Shown: positions 27,105 through 36,041 of the stretch, one piece after another | Layout of the letters: every line of letters begins with the position of its first letter | Position numbering within the stretch: the stretch's first letter is position 1 | Notes under the pieces: model-generated | What the model was told of the DNA's origin: nothing | What the model saw: the letters and a program-made list of their open reading frames with translations, nothing else | Databases searched by the model: none | Program-made: the position numbers and the translations under genes | Assembly (NCBI RefSeq): GCF_019794555.1 | Contig: NZ_JAIMEP010000001.1 | Coordinates: 92,855 to 156,854, forward strand | Source of the DNA: Streptococcus suis | GTDB lineage: Bacteria > Bacillota > Bacilli > Lactobacillales > Streptococcaceae | Direction: 5' to 3' | DNA length: 64,000 nucleotides

Positions 27105-27435
27105 TTTAGGTCAAGTCTACTTGGTTTGCGGGAAAACGGATATGCGTCAAGGGATTGATTCACTCGCCTACCTTGTCAAAAGTCAATTCAATCTGGATCC
27201 CTTCTCCGGTCAGGTCTATCTCTTCTGCGGAGTTCGAAAAGACCGGTTCAAAGCTCTTTACTGGGATGGACAGGGATTTTGGTTATTGTATAAACGTTTT
27301 GAAAATGGGAAATTGACCTGGCCAAACAATGAAGAGGAGGTCAAAGCCCTCACTTCTGAGCAGGTGGACTGGCTCATGAAAGGATTTTCTATCAGTCCAA
27401 AAATAAATGTTTCAAAAAGTCGTGATTTCTATTGA
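27085..27435 (+). CDS. tnpB: IS66 accessory protein TnpB
   Basis: This 116-residue protein has the conserved TnpB pattern VYLVCGKTDMRQGIDSLAYLV, VYLFCGVRKDRFKALYWDGQGFWLLYKRFENGKLTWP. It is full length and intact. TnpB is needed for IS66 transposition but its mechanism is unknown. It overlaps the preceding short gene by 20 bases. Confidence 0.92.
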   Translation: MTIRLSDLGQVYLVCGKTDMRQGIDSLAYLVKSQFNLDPFSGQVYLFCGVRKDRFKALYWDGQGFWLLYKRFENGKLTWPNNEEEVKALTSEQVDWLMKGFSISPKINVSKSRDFY

Positions 27436-27487
27436 AATTACGGCTTTTCTTTGTGTATAATGAAATAAAAGAAGGAGGATCGAGCGT

Positions 27488-29000
27488 ATGGATGAGTTAT
27501 TGGCAATTATTAAACAACAGACCTCAACGATTGAACAACTTACCAACGAGTTGACCCTCCTTCGAGAACAGGTAGAGTATCTGAGACAGAAACTCTACGG
27601 AAAATCATCAGAGAAGGTAGTGCATCAACCCGGTCAGCTAAGCTTGTTTGGGGAGGAAAGCCTCCCTGAAGAAGAGGCTGACTTACCCAGTTGAAACAGA
27701 AACGATTACCTATAAACGTAAGAAAGCTAAGGGAGTTCGTCAGGCTATTTTTAGTCAGTTCACTCCAGAGATTGTTCATCACGAATTGCAGGGCGAAGAC
27801 TGTACTTGTCCAGACTGTCATGGACAGTTGAAAGAGATTGGTTCTACTGTTCAACGACAAGAATTGGTCTTCATTCCCGCACAATTAAAGCGGATTGACC
27901 ATGTCCAACATGCCTACAAGTGTCAGGCATGTAGTCAGAAGAATCTAAGCGATAAGATTATCAAGACTCCCGTTCCTAAGGCCCCTTTGGCACACAGCTT
28001 GGGTTCAGCTTCTATCATCGCCCACACCATTCACCAGAAATTCAATCTGAAGGTACCCAATTACCGCCAAGAAGAGGACTGGCATAAGCTTGGTCTGCCA
28101 ATCAGTCGGAAGGAAATAGCCAACTGGCACATCAAGTCTAGTCAGTATTATTTCGAACCGATTTATAACCTGTTACACGAGAAATTGTTAGAGCAGCCTA
28201 TTCTCCATGCGGATGAGACCTCCTACAAGGTCTTAGAAAATGATAGTGAGTCAACCTTCTACTGGACATTCTTGTCTGGTAAGCATGAGAAAAAGGGTAT
28301 CACCCTCTATCATCATGACAAACGTCGGAGTGGCTTGGTTGTGGAGAAATTTCTTGGGGATTATGCGGGCTACGTTCATTGTGACATGTGGAGTGCTTAT
28401 CGTCAATTAGATAAGGCTCAACTGGTTGGCTGTTGGGCTCATGTCAGGAGAAAGTTCTTTGAGGCGACTCCTAAGAAGACAGACAAGACTTCTTTAGGAG
28501 CGAAAGGATTAGCCTATTGCGACCGCCTATTTGCCTTAGAGAATGACTGGGCAGATTTGTCTACTGAGGAACGACTACATAAACGCCAGACAGAGTTGGC
28601 ACCCTTGATGGACGAGTTCTTTGACTGGTGTCGCAATCAGGCCGTTTTGCCAGGCTCCAAATTGGGTACTGCAATAGAGTATAGCCTTAAATATGAAACC
28701 ACCTTCCGAACCGTTCTATCGGATGGTGACTTAGTCCTGTCCAACAATATAGCTGAGAGAGCAATGAAGACTTTGGTTATGGGCCGTAAAAATTGGCTTT
28801 TTTCCCAAAGCTTTGAGGGAGCCAAGTCGACAGCTGTCATTCTGAGTCTTTTGGAAACTGCTAAACGACACGGCCTTGATGCAGAGAAATATATAACCTA
28901 TCTTCTAGAACACTTACCTAACGAGGAGACACTCGCAAAAAAAGAGGTGCTGGAGGCTTATTTGCCATGGAAGAAAAACATTAAGAGAGCTTGTAAATAG
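27488..29000 (+). pseudogene. tnpC: IS66 transposase TnpC, frameshifted
   Basis: The N-terminal frame from 27488 reads a coiled coil and zinc-ribbon-preceding linker (LREQVEYLRQKLYGKSSEK, LSLFGEESLPEEEADLPS) and stops at 27692-27694. The rest continues in another frame: YKRKKAKGVRQAIF, the CPDCHG/CQAC zinc ribbon, and the DDE core with HADETSYKVLEN, VHCDMWSAYRQLD, GCWAHVRRKFFE and SNNIAERAMKTLV. One small indel near 27680-27694 explains this. The catalytic parts are otherwise complete, to residue RACK at the end. Confidence 0.85.
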
Positions 29001-29098
29001 AAAAAGGTTCCAGAGTCAACAGGACTTTGGAGCCTTTTTCAATATACTTTGTTATTGGGCGCTTACACTATACTTATAAAATTTTTGAGGTATATATA

Positions 29099-30592
29099 AT
29101 GGGAGAATCACTTTTTTCTCAATCTACGCTTGCTAAGGTCGTATTGGATGGACGAAAACAGAATAATTTGTCCCAACAAGAACTAGCTGATAAGACTGGT
29201 ATTAATCGTGCGATGATAAGTCGGATTGAACAAGGAGATTATATTCCATCTATTCCGCAACTTGAAAGCTTATCTAAAGCGTTGGAGTTTGATCTTGCTT
29301 CGTTGTTTGTTTCGAGCAGCAAGCCTACTTCAGTAGCCAAAATCGCAAAGTCAAATATCGCTGTTGCAGGTACGGGTTATGTTGGTTTATCTAATGCTGT
29401 ACTACTGGCTCAACACCATCATGTAGTTGCGGTAGATGTAGTTCCTGAAAAAGTCGACTTGATCAATGCTAGAAAATCTCCGATTCAAGATGATTATATT
29501 GAACAATACCTAGCTAAAAAAGAGTTGGATTTGGTCGCAACATTGGATGCGGAAAAAGCATATAAAGAGGCTGAACTTGTCATTATCGCGGTACCAACCA
29601 ACTATGATAGTGCAAAGAATTATTTTGATACAGGACATGTTGAAACGGTCATTGAAACTGTCTTGAAAGTGAATCCAGATGCCTTGATGGTGATTAAGTC
29701 AACGATACCTGTAGGTTTTACGCAAGCTGTGCGCAAAAAATATGGAACGAAAAATATTATTTTCAGTCCTGAATTTCTTAGAGAGTCCAAAGCCTTGTAT
29801 GATAATCTCTATCCTTCACGGATTATTGTTTCATATGAGAATGATGACAACGAAGCTGTGATAGCTGGCGCAGAAAAATTTGCTGCTTTGTTACAGGAAG
29901 GTGCCTTGAAGTCTGAAATCGAGGTTCTTCATATGGGGTCAACAGAAGCAGAAGCAGTGAAGTTATTTGCAAATACCTATTTGGCTCTTCGTGTTTCCTA
30001 TTTCAATGAATTGGATACCTATGCTGAATTAAAGGGGCTGGATACTAAATCAATCATACGTGGGGTTGGTTTGGATCCTCGGATTGGAGAACATTATAAC
30101 AATCCTTCGTTTGGTTACGGTGGCTATTGTTTACCAAAAGATACCAAGCAATTATTGGCAAACTATGATGCGGTGCCACAAAATATGATGACAGCAATTG
30201 TTGATGCGAATCGAACTAGAAAAGACTTTATTGCTGATCAGGTACTGAAAATGGCAGGCTATTACGATTACTCTACGCATGATCAATTCTCTCAAACAGT
30301 TGAGAAAGAAGTTGTGATTGGTATCTATCGACTTACAATGAAGAGTAATTCGGACAATTTCCGTCAGAGCTCTATCCAAGGTGTCATGAAACGCCTGAAA
30401 GCCAAGGGTGCCAAAGTCATTATCTTTGAACCTACCTTGGAAAATGGGTCAACCTTCTTCGGTTCAAAAGTGGTAAACAACTTGAAACAGTTTAAAGCAG
30501 ATTGTCAAGCAATCGTCGCAAACCGTTATGACAGCATTCTAGACGATGTACAAGAAAAAGTCTATACAAGGGATATCTTTAGACGGGATTAA
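29099..30592 (+). CDS. ugd: UDP-glucose 6-dehydrogenase with N-terminal XRE helix-turn-helix
   Basis: A 497-residue fusion. Residues about 8-70 form an XRE/Cro-type helix-turn-helix ([20 protein letters not shown], then [18 protein letters not shown] and LESLSKAL). From about residue 85 it is a complete nucleotide-sugar dehydrogenase: NAD motif [43 protein letters not shown] and the catalytic cysteine in [15 protein letters not shown]. It should oxidise UDP-glucose to UDP-glucuronate, a capsule precursor. ATG at 29099 follows GAGG; an upstream in-frame ATG at 29027 lies inside the IS66 end. The DNA-binding domain suggests autoregulation or control of capsule genes, which is inference. Confidence 0.85.
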   Translation: MGESLFSQSTLAKVVLDGRKQNNLSQQELADKTGINRAMISRIEQGDYIPSIPQLESLSKALEFDLASLFVSSSKPTSVAKIAKSNIAVAGTGYVGLSNAVLLAQHHHVVAVDVVPEKVDLINARKSPIQDDYIEQYLAKKELDLVATLDAEKAYKEAELVIIAVPTNYDSAKNYFDTGHVETVIETVLKVNPDALMVIKSTIPVGFTQAVRKKYGTKNIIFSPEFLRESKALYDNLYPSRIIVSYENDDNEAVIAGAEKFAALLQEGALKSEIEVLHMGSTEAEAVKLFANTYLALRVSYFNELDTYAELKGLDTKSIIRGVGLDPRIGEHYNNPSFGYGGYCLPKDTKQLLANYDAVPQNMMTAIVDANRTRKDFIADQVLKMAGYYDYSTHDQFSQTVEKEVVIGIYRLTMKSNSDNFRQSSIQGVMKRLKAKGAKVIIFEPTLENGSTFFGSKVVNNLKQFKADCQAIVANRYDSILDDVQEKVYTRDIFRRD

Positions 30593-30594
30593 TG

Positions 30595-30639
30595 AAAAAC
30601 TAGAATTCTAGTCTTTATGATTAGGATTCTAGTTTTTTA
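30595..30639 (+). terminator. Terminator after ugd
   Basis: AAAAACTAGAATTC pairs with GGATTCTAGTTTTTT with one mismatch; T-tail. Confidence 0.8.
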
Positions 30640-30804
30640 TGTTCATACCTATTCGAAGGACAATATTATTTTATACAAGATTTTTATGAGTGGAGTAATT
30701 ATTAATTAAATAGAATGGAAAGTAGTGATAGTAATTTTGTAACGAGTCTAATCATTACATTTTTCTGGTTTGTTACCGTTGAAGACTTATTAAGTTTCAA
30801 TCAC

Positions 30805-30813
30805 ATTATGATA
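30805..30813 (+). promoter_or_regulatory. Extended -10 promoter of the YobI-like NTPase gene
   Basis: TGA-TATAAT without a convincing -35 box, about 30 bases before the ATG, with an AAAGGAG Shine-Dalgarno in between. The rest of the 250-base gap after ugd shows no gene. Confidence 0.5.
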
Positions 30814-30843
30814 TAATATTAATACATATTAAAAGGAGAATAT

Positions 30844-33800
30844 ATGGTATCTGTTTTTAATAAATTAACTCCAAAAAATGACATTGAAATTGATGAGTCA
30901 CAATTTAATGCTATGAATTTTATTATGTCTGAAAAAGACATTAAAAACGTTGCTATATCAGGAAATTATGGCTCAGGAAAAAGTAGTTTTATAGAGACAT
31001 ATAAAACCAAAAATAAGAATTTTAATCCTATACATATTTCTCTATCCCATTTTAGTAGAGAAGACGAAACCGAGATTTCTGATAAGCAGGTAAATGTCCT
31101 GGAAGGAAAGATTATCAATCAATTGCTTCATAGGATTAGTCCCGAAGATGTTCCTTTGACCATTTTTAAATCAAAACAGAATCCTAGTAACGATAGTATT
31201 AGGTTGTGGACAGTAAAATTAATTATTTTTATAACAGCTTTATTGTTTTTAATAAATTATAGCAACATTGCTATCACTTTAGTATCTGCTTTTCCATGGC
31301 TCCCAAAAATTGGAGCTTTAGTTCGATTGATTGCCTATCTTGCAATTTTTTGTGTTTCTGGAAATATAATCTATCAACTAGTTAATCTGCAGTTCCATCA
31401 AAAACTTTTTCGAAATATTTCATTCAAGGGTGGAGTAGTTTCGGGTCAAATAGAGGTGTTTCAAAACACTGACGTTTCATATTTTGATAAATATTTAGAT
31501 GATGTATTATACCTATTTGAAAACTGTCAGAGTAACGTTGTGATTTTTGAAGATATTGATAGGTTTGAGACTAATTTGATTTTTGAAAAATTACGTGAAA
31601 TCAACACACTAGTCAATAGTAAAAAGAAAAGTGGTGAGAAACTCTTATTTATATATCTTATCAAAGATGATATGTTTATTTCTAAAGAACGAACTAAGTT
31701 CTTTGACTTTATTATTCCAATAATACCTGTGATTACTTCATCTAATGCAGGAGAACGGTTCACAAAAATTTTGAATGAGATGAATCTTGAAGTAGAGTTG
31801 GATAAAAAGTTTCTCCAAAAGATTTCTATTTATATAGATGAGATGCGTCTGGCATATAATATTTGTAATGAGTTCGTTTTTTATCGTTCGGTATTATCTG
31901 ATAGGGAAAATCCTAATAAATTACAACTTGACGATGAGAAATTATTTTCAATGGTTGTTTATAAAAACATATTCCCGAAAGATTTTTCTTGCTTACAGAT
32001 GGATTCGGGTTTGGTGTATAAAGTTATACAAGAAGCTAACAATTTAAGGCAACCTAAAATAAAGGCATTGAGGCAGGAAGTATCGGAACTCGAGAATAGA
32101 ATTATAGATGCCGAGCAAGAGTTTGCGAAAAGTAAATTAGAGTTATATTCTATATTTTTAAAGATACCAGAAGGACGAGGAGCGCTTAGGGTTAATGGAA
32201 AATTAGAGAGCGAATTTACAAGCAGGTTGGATTTTATTGAAGAATTAAGCAAGGATGGGGTAGAAATAAAATCCACATTACCAAATTCTGGTTCATATTA
32301 TGATAAAGCAGAGAGTTTTGAGGATATTATTCCTGTAGATGATATAGAATTCCAAAATAGGCTCAAAAAACTAGAAGATAGAGAGAAAATTCATGTCTTA
32401 AATAATGACCTTGAACAGATTCGTAATGAGTTGAGTAAGGTTTCATCTATGAAAATAGCTCAGCTTTTGGAACGTTCTGCTTTTGATGAAATTTGTTCGC
32501 AAGATGAGTTTAAATATCTACAAAATGACAAAAAACTTTCGATGATAATGTTCTTGGTTAAAAATGGTTATATTGATGAAGGCTATTCAGATTATATTAC
32601 CTACTTCTATCCGAATAGTTTGAAAAAAGAAGATCATGAATTTCTTATGGCAGTTCAAGGAGAGAAGATATTGGACGAAGATTACACTTTGGTGGAAATA
32701 TCTGAAGTTTATGATCGATTGGATGATTCATATTTTGAACATGACTCAATATTGAATTTTGATCTATTAAAATACACTTTAACGGAAGGGACGAGTTTAG
32801 AGAGAATTACCAAATACTTGTCTGTGGAGCGATACAATTTTTTAAATAGATTTCTTCAAAACAGCTCTATTGGTACAGAGTATCATATTGCTTTAATTAT
32901 TGAGCTTATAAGACACAATCAAGAAACATTAAAAAGAATATTTTTATCAGATAATATTGTGGGTAAGGATAAAGTTTATATCTGTAATATACTATTATCA
33001 TCGATTAATCTAAAAATATACGATATTGAATCTAAATTTAAAGAAGTTTTAATTTCATTCATTGAAGATAATTGGAAAGTTATTAACGATGGTTTGGATA
33101 ATTTTAGCGAGCCGTCAAGAGTAAACATTTCTCAAGTTCAAGATAATTTGCTATTCTTAGGAGTTAAAATTATTGACTTTACTTTTGATAAGAGGTATCA
33201 GTCCATTAGTAGATATGTATATGTCCACAATTTATATGCTATTAATATGAGAAACATTGTCGGGCTCTTAGGATATCTGGGAAATGCAGTTAGCGAGGAG
33301 ATGGTTAAACATAGACCAATTAGCATAACTAAACAGTTCGAGGAGCTTAAAAACTATATACAAGAAAATATAGAGGAATATCTCGAACAGGCTATTTCCT
33401 TTTCTGAGGGACAAATTAATGATGAGCAAGATGATATTTACGATATCTTAAATAATGAATCTATAGCTCAAGAGATTCGAATTGCATATATGAAATGTCT
33501 TTCGGATGAAACTCTAATGATTGAAGATCTTAAAACGATGGAAATGGTTGAAGCTTCACTTACACTCAATAAGTCTGTATGCGATACTCAAAATATAATG
33601 GATGCTTTTTACGAATATGATGATTTGGTAACCCCACTTTTAGAATTCGTAAATTCAAAAGATAAAATCAATTTTGAAAAGACAGTTTTTGATCGTTATC
33701 CAGAAGAACGACAGAAATTGTTCTTCCGAAAAACAGCACTTTGCAATGATTTAAACAATGAACACTATGAGAGCATCCTATCTGTGATTAAATGGAGGTT

Positions 33801-34581
33801 TGGTGCATTTCCCGAAGAAGAGATTCACGAGGATAAGGTTAATATACTTATAAAAGCTGGTGCTATATCTAAGGAGTTTAATAGAGATACTCTAGAGGTT
33901 TTGAGAAAGCGATATCCTGAACAAGTTATTGCGTATATATTGAGATATTTAGATGGTTATATTCAGAATTTAGACGATCCCGATGTGTATGATGAGGAGG
34001 AAATAATCCAAGTTCTTGATATGAATATTTCAGATACAAAAGCAATTTCAATAGTTGAACAGTTTGAAGGAACTATCAGTATTCAAGATAAAGCTTTTAG
34101 CCCGTGTTTGCAAGCTTATATTTTGGAAAATCTTTTTGACGCGGAAGATTTAGAGTATATAGTTATCAACTATTCTGCATTTAATCAGGAAATTCAAAAT
34201 GTGATTTTTAATAAAACCAAGTCATTCATTGAAGAAATTGTATCTGAAGAGCTGACGTTGGATAAACAATTACTTTGCAGGATTATTTCTGTAGAGACTA
34301 TTGATATTACTACCCGTCAAGTTTTATTAAGTAGACAGCTTTCAGATTTTAGCCTTCAAGAGCTGAACGAGAAATTACAGATAGTTAAACTACTTGAAAG
34401 TTATGATAACTTAATAAGTATCATTAGTCGGAACGGAAATCCTAAACTGGAAATAAATGAAATAAACCAAAATATTTTAGAGTTTTTGAAGAATAATGAT
34501 AAACTAAGTTCTTATCGGGAAGAAGGAGAACATTACAGGGTATATAGTAAAAAAACAAAAAAAGCGTATCCTACTAACTAA
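30844..34581 (+). CDS. Large membrane-anchored P-loop NTPase, YobI/KAP-like
   Basis: A 1245-residue protein. Walker A is GNYGSGKSS (residues 40-48) and Walker B is NVVIFEDIDRF (about 230-241). Between them lie two hydrophobic segments (about 122-150 and 157-182) that would form a membrane hairpin inserted in the ATPase domain, as in KAP and YobI-type NTPases. A sensor-like segment (LLFIYLIKDDMFISKERTKFFD) follows. A coiled coil lies near residues 400-440. The remaining 800 residues are helical, acidic and without recognised domains. It is a single-gene unit with its own promoter, A+T rich, between the capsule locus and housekeeping genes. Proteins of this architecture are suspected anti-phage or stress effectors; that role is inferred here. 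Confidence 0.75.
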   Translation: MVSVFNKLTPKNDIEIDESQFNAMNFIMSEKDIKNVAISGNYGSGKSSFIETYKTKNKNFNPIHISLSHFSREDETEISDKQVNVLEGKIINQLLHRISPEDVPLTIFKSKQNPSNDSIRLWTVKLIIFITALLFLINYSNIAITLVSAFPWLPKIGALVRLIAYLAIFCVSGNIIYQLVNLQFHQKLFRNISFKGGVVSGQIEVFQNTDVSYFDKYLDDVLYLFENCQSNVVIFEDIDRFETNLIFEKLREINTLVNSKKKSGEKLLFIYLIKDDMFISKERTKFFDFIIPIIPVITSSNAGERFTKILNEMNLEVELDKKFLQKISIYIDEMRLAYNICNEFVFYRSVLSDRENPNKLQLDDEKLFSMVVYKNIFPKDFSCLQMDSGLVYKVIQEANNLRQPKIKALRQEVSELENRIIDAEQEFAKSKLELYSIFLKIPEGRGALRVNGKLESEFTSRLDFIEELSKDGVEIKSTLPNSGSYYDKAESFEDIIPVDDIEFQNRLKKLEDREKIHVLNNDLEQIRNELSKVSSMKIAQLLERSAFDEICSQDEFKYLQNDKKLSMIMFLVKNGYIDEGYSDYITYFYPNSLKKEDHEFLMAVQGEKILDEDYTLVEISEVYDRLDDSYFEHDSILNFDLLKYTLTEGTSLERITKYLSVERYNFLNRFLQNSSIGTEYHIALIIELIRHNQETLKRIFLSDNIVGKDKVYICNILLSSINLKIYDIESKFKEVLISFIEDNWKVINDGLDNFSEPSRVNISQVQDNLLFLGVKIIDFTFDKRYQSISRYVYVHNLYAINMRNIVGLLGYLGNAVSEEMVKHRPISITKQFEELKNYIQENIEEYLEQAISFSEGQINDEQDDIYDILNNESIAQEIRIAYMKCLSDETLMIEDLKTMEMVEASLTLNKSVCDTQNIMDAFYEYDDLVTPLLEFVNSKDKINFEKTVFDRYPEERQKLFFRKTALCNDLNNEHYESILSVIKWRFGAFPEEEIHEDKVNILIKAGAISKEFNRDTLEVLRKRYPEQVIAYILRYLDGYIQNLDDPDVYDEEEIIQVLDMNISDTKAISIVEQFEGTISIQDKAFSPCLQAYILENLFDAEDLEYIVINYSAFNQEIQNVIFNKTKSFIEEIVSEELTLDKQLLCRIISVETIDITTRQVLLSRQLSDFSLQELNEKLQIVKLLESYDNLISIISRNGNPKLEINEINQNILEFLKNNDKLSSYREEGEHYRVYSKKTKKAYPTN

Positions 34582-34646
34582 TAGGTATGCATTTGTAGGT
34601 TAGAGAAGTTAAATGTTGTATTTTTTGTCTACAGTCCTTAATATGG

Positions 34647-34652
34647 TATAAT
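34647..34652 (+). promoter_or_regulatory. -10 box six bases before the start codon (leaderless mRNA predicted)
   Basis: TGG-TATAAT ends six bases before ATG 34659, with TTGTCT 16 bases upstream of it. There is no room for a Shine-Dalgarno; transcription should start at or next to the A of the ATG. Confidence 0.6.
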
Positions 34653-34658
34653 CTTCAT

Positions 34659-35966
34659 ATGAAAAAGATTAGTGATTTAGGTTTAACGGGTCGAAAGCTG
34701 GTTGGTGAGGGACTGATTCTAGTCATCATAGGTATTGGCTTTCTGATTGCTGGTTGGCAATTTCCAGGGTTGATTTTGCGTTTTATTCACGCTGGGTTGT
34801 TCTTCTTAGCCCTTTATGAATTGAGCATGGTTTTCTTCAGAAAGAAGAAATCAAGCGAAAGTGTAATAGCACTCGTGGGAAAAGCGGTATTATTTGGTAT
34901 ATTGGCCAGTCTTGACTTGGCTGTTCAGATTCCCTTGTATTTTGCGGCGATATTTATTGGTATATACCAGCTGTTCACAGCGGTGATTAATTTTATCACA
35001 TTTTACTTATATAAAAAAGATGATGTGCAGCCGAGAATTCGTTTTTTAATGGATGGAATCTGGTTGTCCATTCTAGGCGTGGCGTCTTTATTTGTTTCTG
35101 GGACTCAACTAGTTGTACAAACCTTTATCATTGGGAGCTACCTTGTGTTATATGGATTGACCAATCTGCGTGATGGATTCATTTTTGAAGAGTCAATTGA
35201 ACAACAGAGTCTCAAACGTCATGTGAGGCTGACTTTGCCATTATTTATTGCTGCTCTCGTTCCTCGTATGACCCTACAAAGAGTCAACGACTTTCTAGCA
35301 GACAATAAAGATCAGACAGCACAGGCAGTCTATAATCGTCAAAAAGATATTTCTGTTATTCCAACTTTAGAAGTATTTGTACATGTTGGTGAAGAAGGTT
35401 TTGGGGCTGTAGGGCACGTTGATTTGAGTTACAAAGGGCGGGTCTATGGCTATGGTTCTTATGATGTCTTGTCGGAACGTCTGGGTGGGGCGATTGGTGA
35501 TGGTGTATTATTTAAAGCTGAGCGCCAAGCCTATATTGACTTTTGTACCCAGGAGGGGATGACCATGCTTGGTTACCAGATGGTGTTGACTTCTGAACAA
35601 GAGGCAGCTATTGAAGAACGGTTGGATGAGATTGACAAACTCTTGGTGCCTTGGAATCCAAGTTCTGAAAAAGTATCAAAAACAGCAGATGGACAAGCGA
35701 TTGAAATGTACGCCTATCGTATCAAAGAAGAAATCGGTGCTGAGTTATTTAAATTTAGAAAATCGAAATTCAAAACCTATTTTGTCTTATCCACCAACTG
35801 TGTCATATTGGCAGATTCAGTCATTGGACAAGCGGGCACGGACATCCTTGGCATTCGAGGATTTATCGCCCCTGGTACCTATCAAACCTATCTGGATCAA
35901 GAATATGAAAAACCCCATAGTATGGTTGTTGCTAAGAACATTTATTATCGTAAAGAAAAATCCTAG
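34659..35966 (+). CDS. DUF308/HdeD-like membrane protein with C-terminal papain-like domain
   Basis: This 435-residue protein begins with six hydrophobic helices (about residues 13-165) resembling HdeD/DUF308 membrane proteins. A soluble C-terminal domain (about 215-435) contains a His motif, AVGHVDLSYKGRVYGYGSYD, and much later a Cys motif, FVLSTNCVILADSVIGQAG. The order His then Asn-Cys resembles circularly permuted NlpC/P60, YiiX or DUF4105-type papain folds. If correct this would be a membrane-tethered hydrolase or acyltransferase; the assignment is tentative. Its promoter predicts a leaderless transcript, and a terminator overlaps its stop codon. Confidence 0.6.
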   Translation: MKKISDLGLTGRKLVGEGLILVIIGIGFLIAGWQFPGLILRFIHAGLFFLALYELSMVFFRKKKSSESVIALVGKAVLFGILASLDLAVQIPLYFAAIFIGIYQLFTAVINFITFYLYKKDDVQPRIRFLMDGIWLSILGVASLFVSGTQLVVQTFIIGSYLVLYGLTNLRDGFIFEESIEQQSLKRHVRLTLPLFIAALVPRMTLQRVNDFLADNKDQTAQAVYNRQKDISVIPTLEVFVHVGEEGFGAVGHVDLSYKGRVYGYGSYDVLSERLGGAIGDGVLFKAERQAYIDFCTQEGMTMLGYQMVLTSEQEAAIEERLDEIDKLLVPWNPSSEKVSKTADGQAIEMYAYRIKEEIGAELFKFRKSKFKTYFVLSTNCVILADSVIGQAGTDILGIRGFIAPGTYQTYLDQEYEKPHSMVVAKNIYYRKEKS

Positions 35967-35983
35967 TTTTTGCTAGGTTTTTT
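35957..35983 (+). terminator. Terminator overlapping the stop codon
   Basis: AAAAATCCTAG pairs with CTAGGTTTTTT; the stop codon TAG is in the stem. Confidence 0.7.
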
Positions 35984-36026
35984 CTATTTGATCAGATGTC
36001 CTCAAACCGCAAAATCCCTGATTTCA

Positions 36027-36035
36027 TGCTATAAT
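36027..36035 (+). promoter_or_regulatory. polA extended -10, six bases before the start codon
   Basis: TGC-TATAAT (-10 at 36030-36035) is followed by six bases and then ATG 36042. No Shine-Dalgarno is present and no -35 box is visible. A leaderless polA mRNA is predicted. Confidence 0.6.
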
Positions 36036-36041
36036 AGTTCT

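Larger units (their letters stand above)
26837..29066 (+). mobile_element. IS66-family insertion sequence, transposase frameshifted
   Basis: The terminal inverted repeats are GTAACCGCCCAATAACAAGG (left, 26837) and, on the minus strand from 29066, GTAAGCGCCCAATAACAAAG. Each continues three bases to TAT, giving 23 bases with 2 mismatches. The three-gene order (short tnpA, tnpB, large tnpC) is classic IS66. The 8-base flanks do not match, so no target duplication remains. The tnpC reading frame is broken, so the element is probably not self-mobile. Confidence 0.9.

Noticed and set aside
35970..36041. 24-residue N-terminal extension of polA
   Set aside because: It spans the upstream terminator and the -10 box; family members begin at the MDKNKLLLIDG start.
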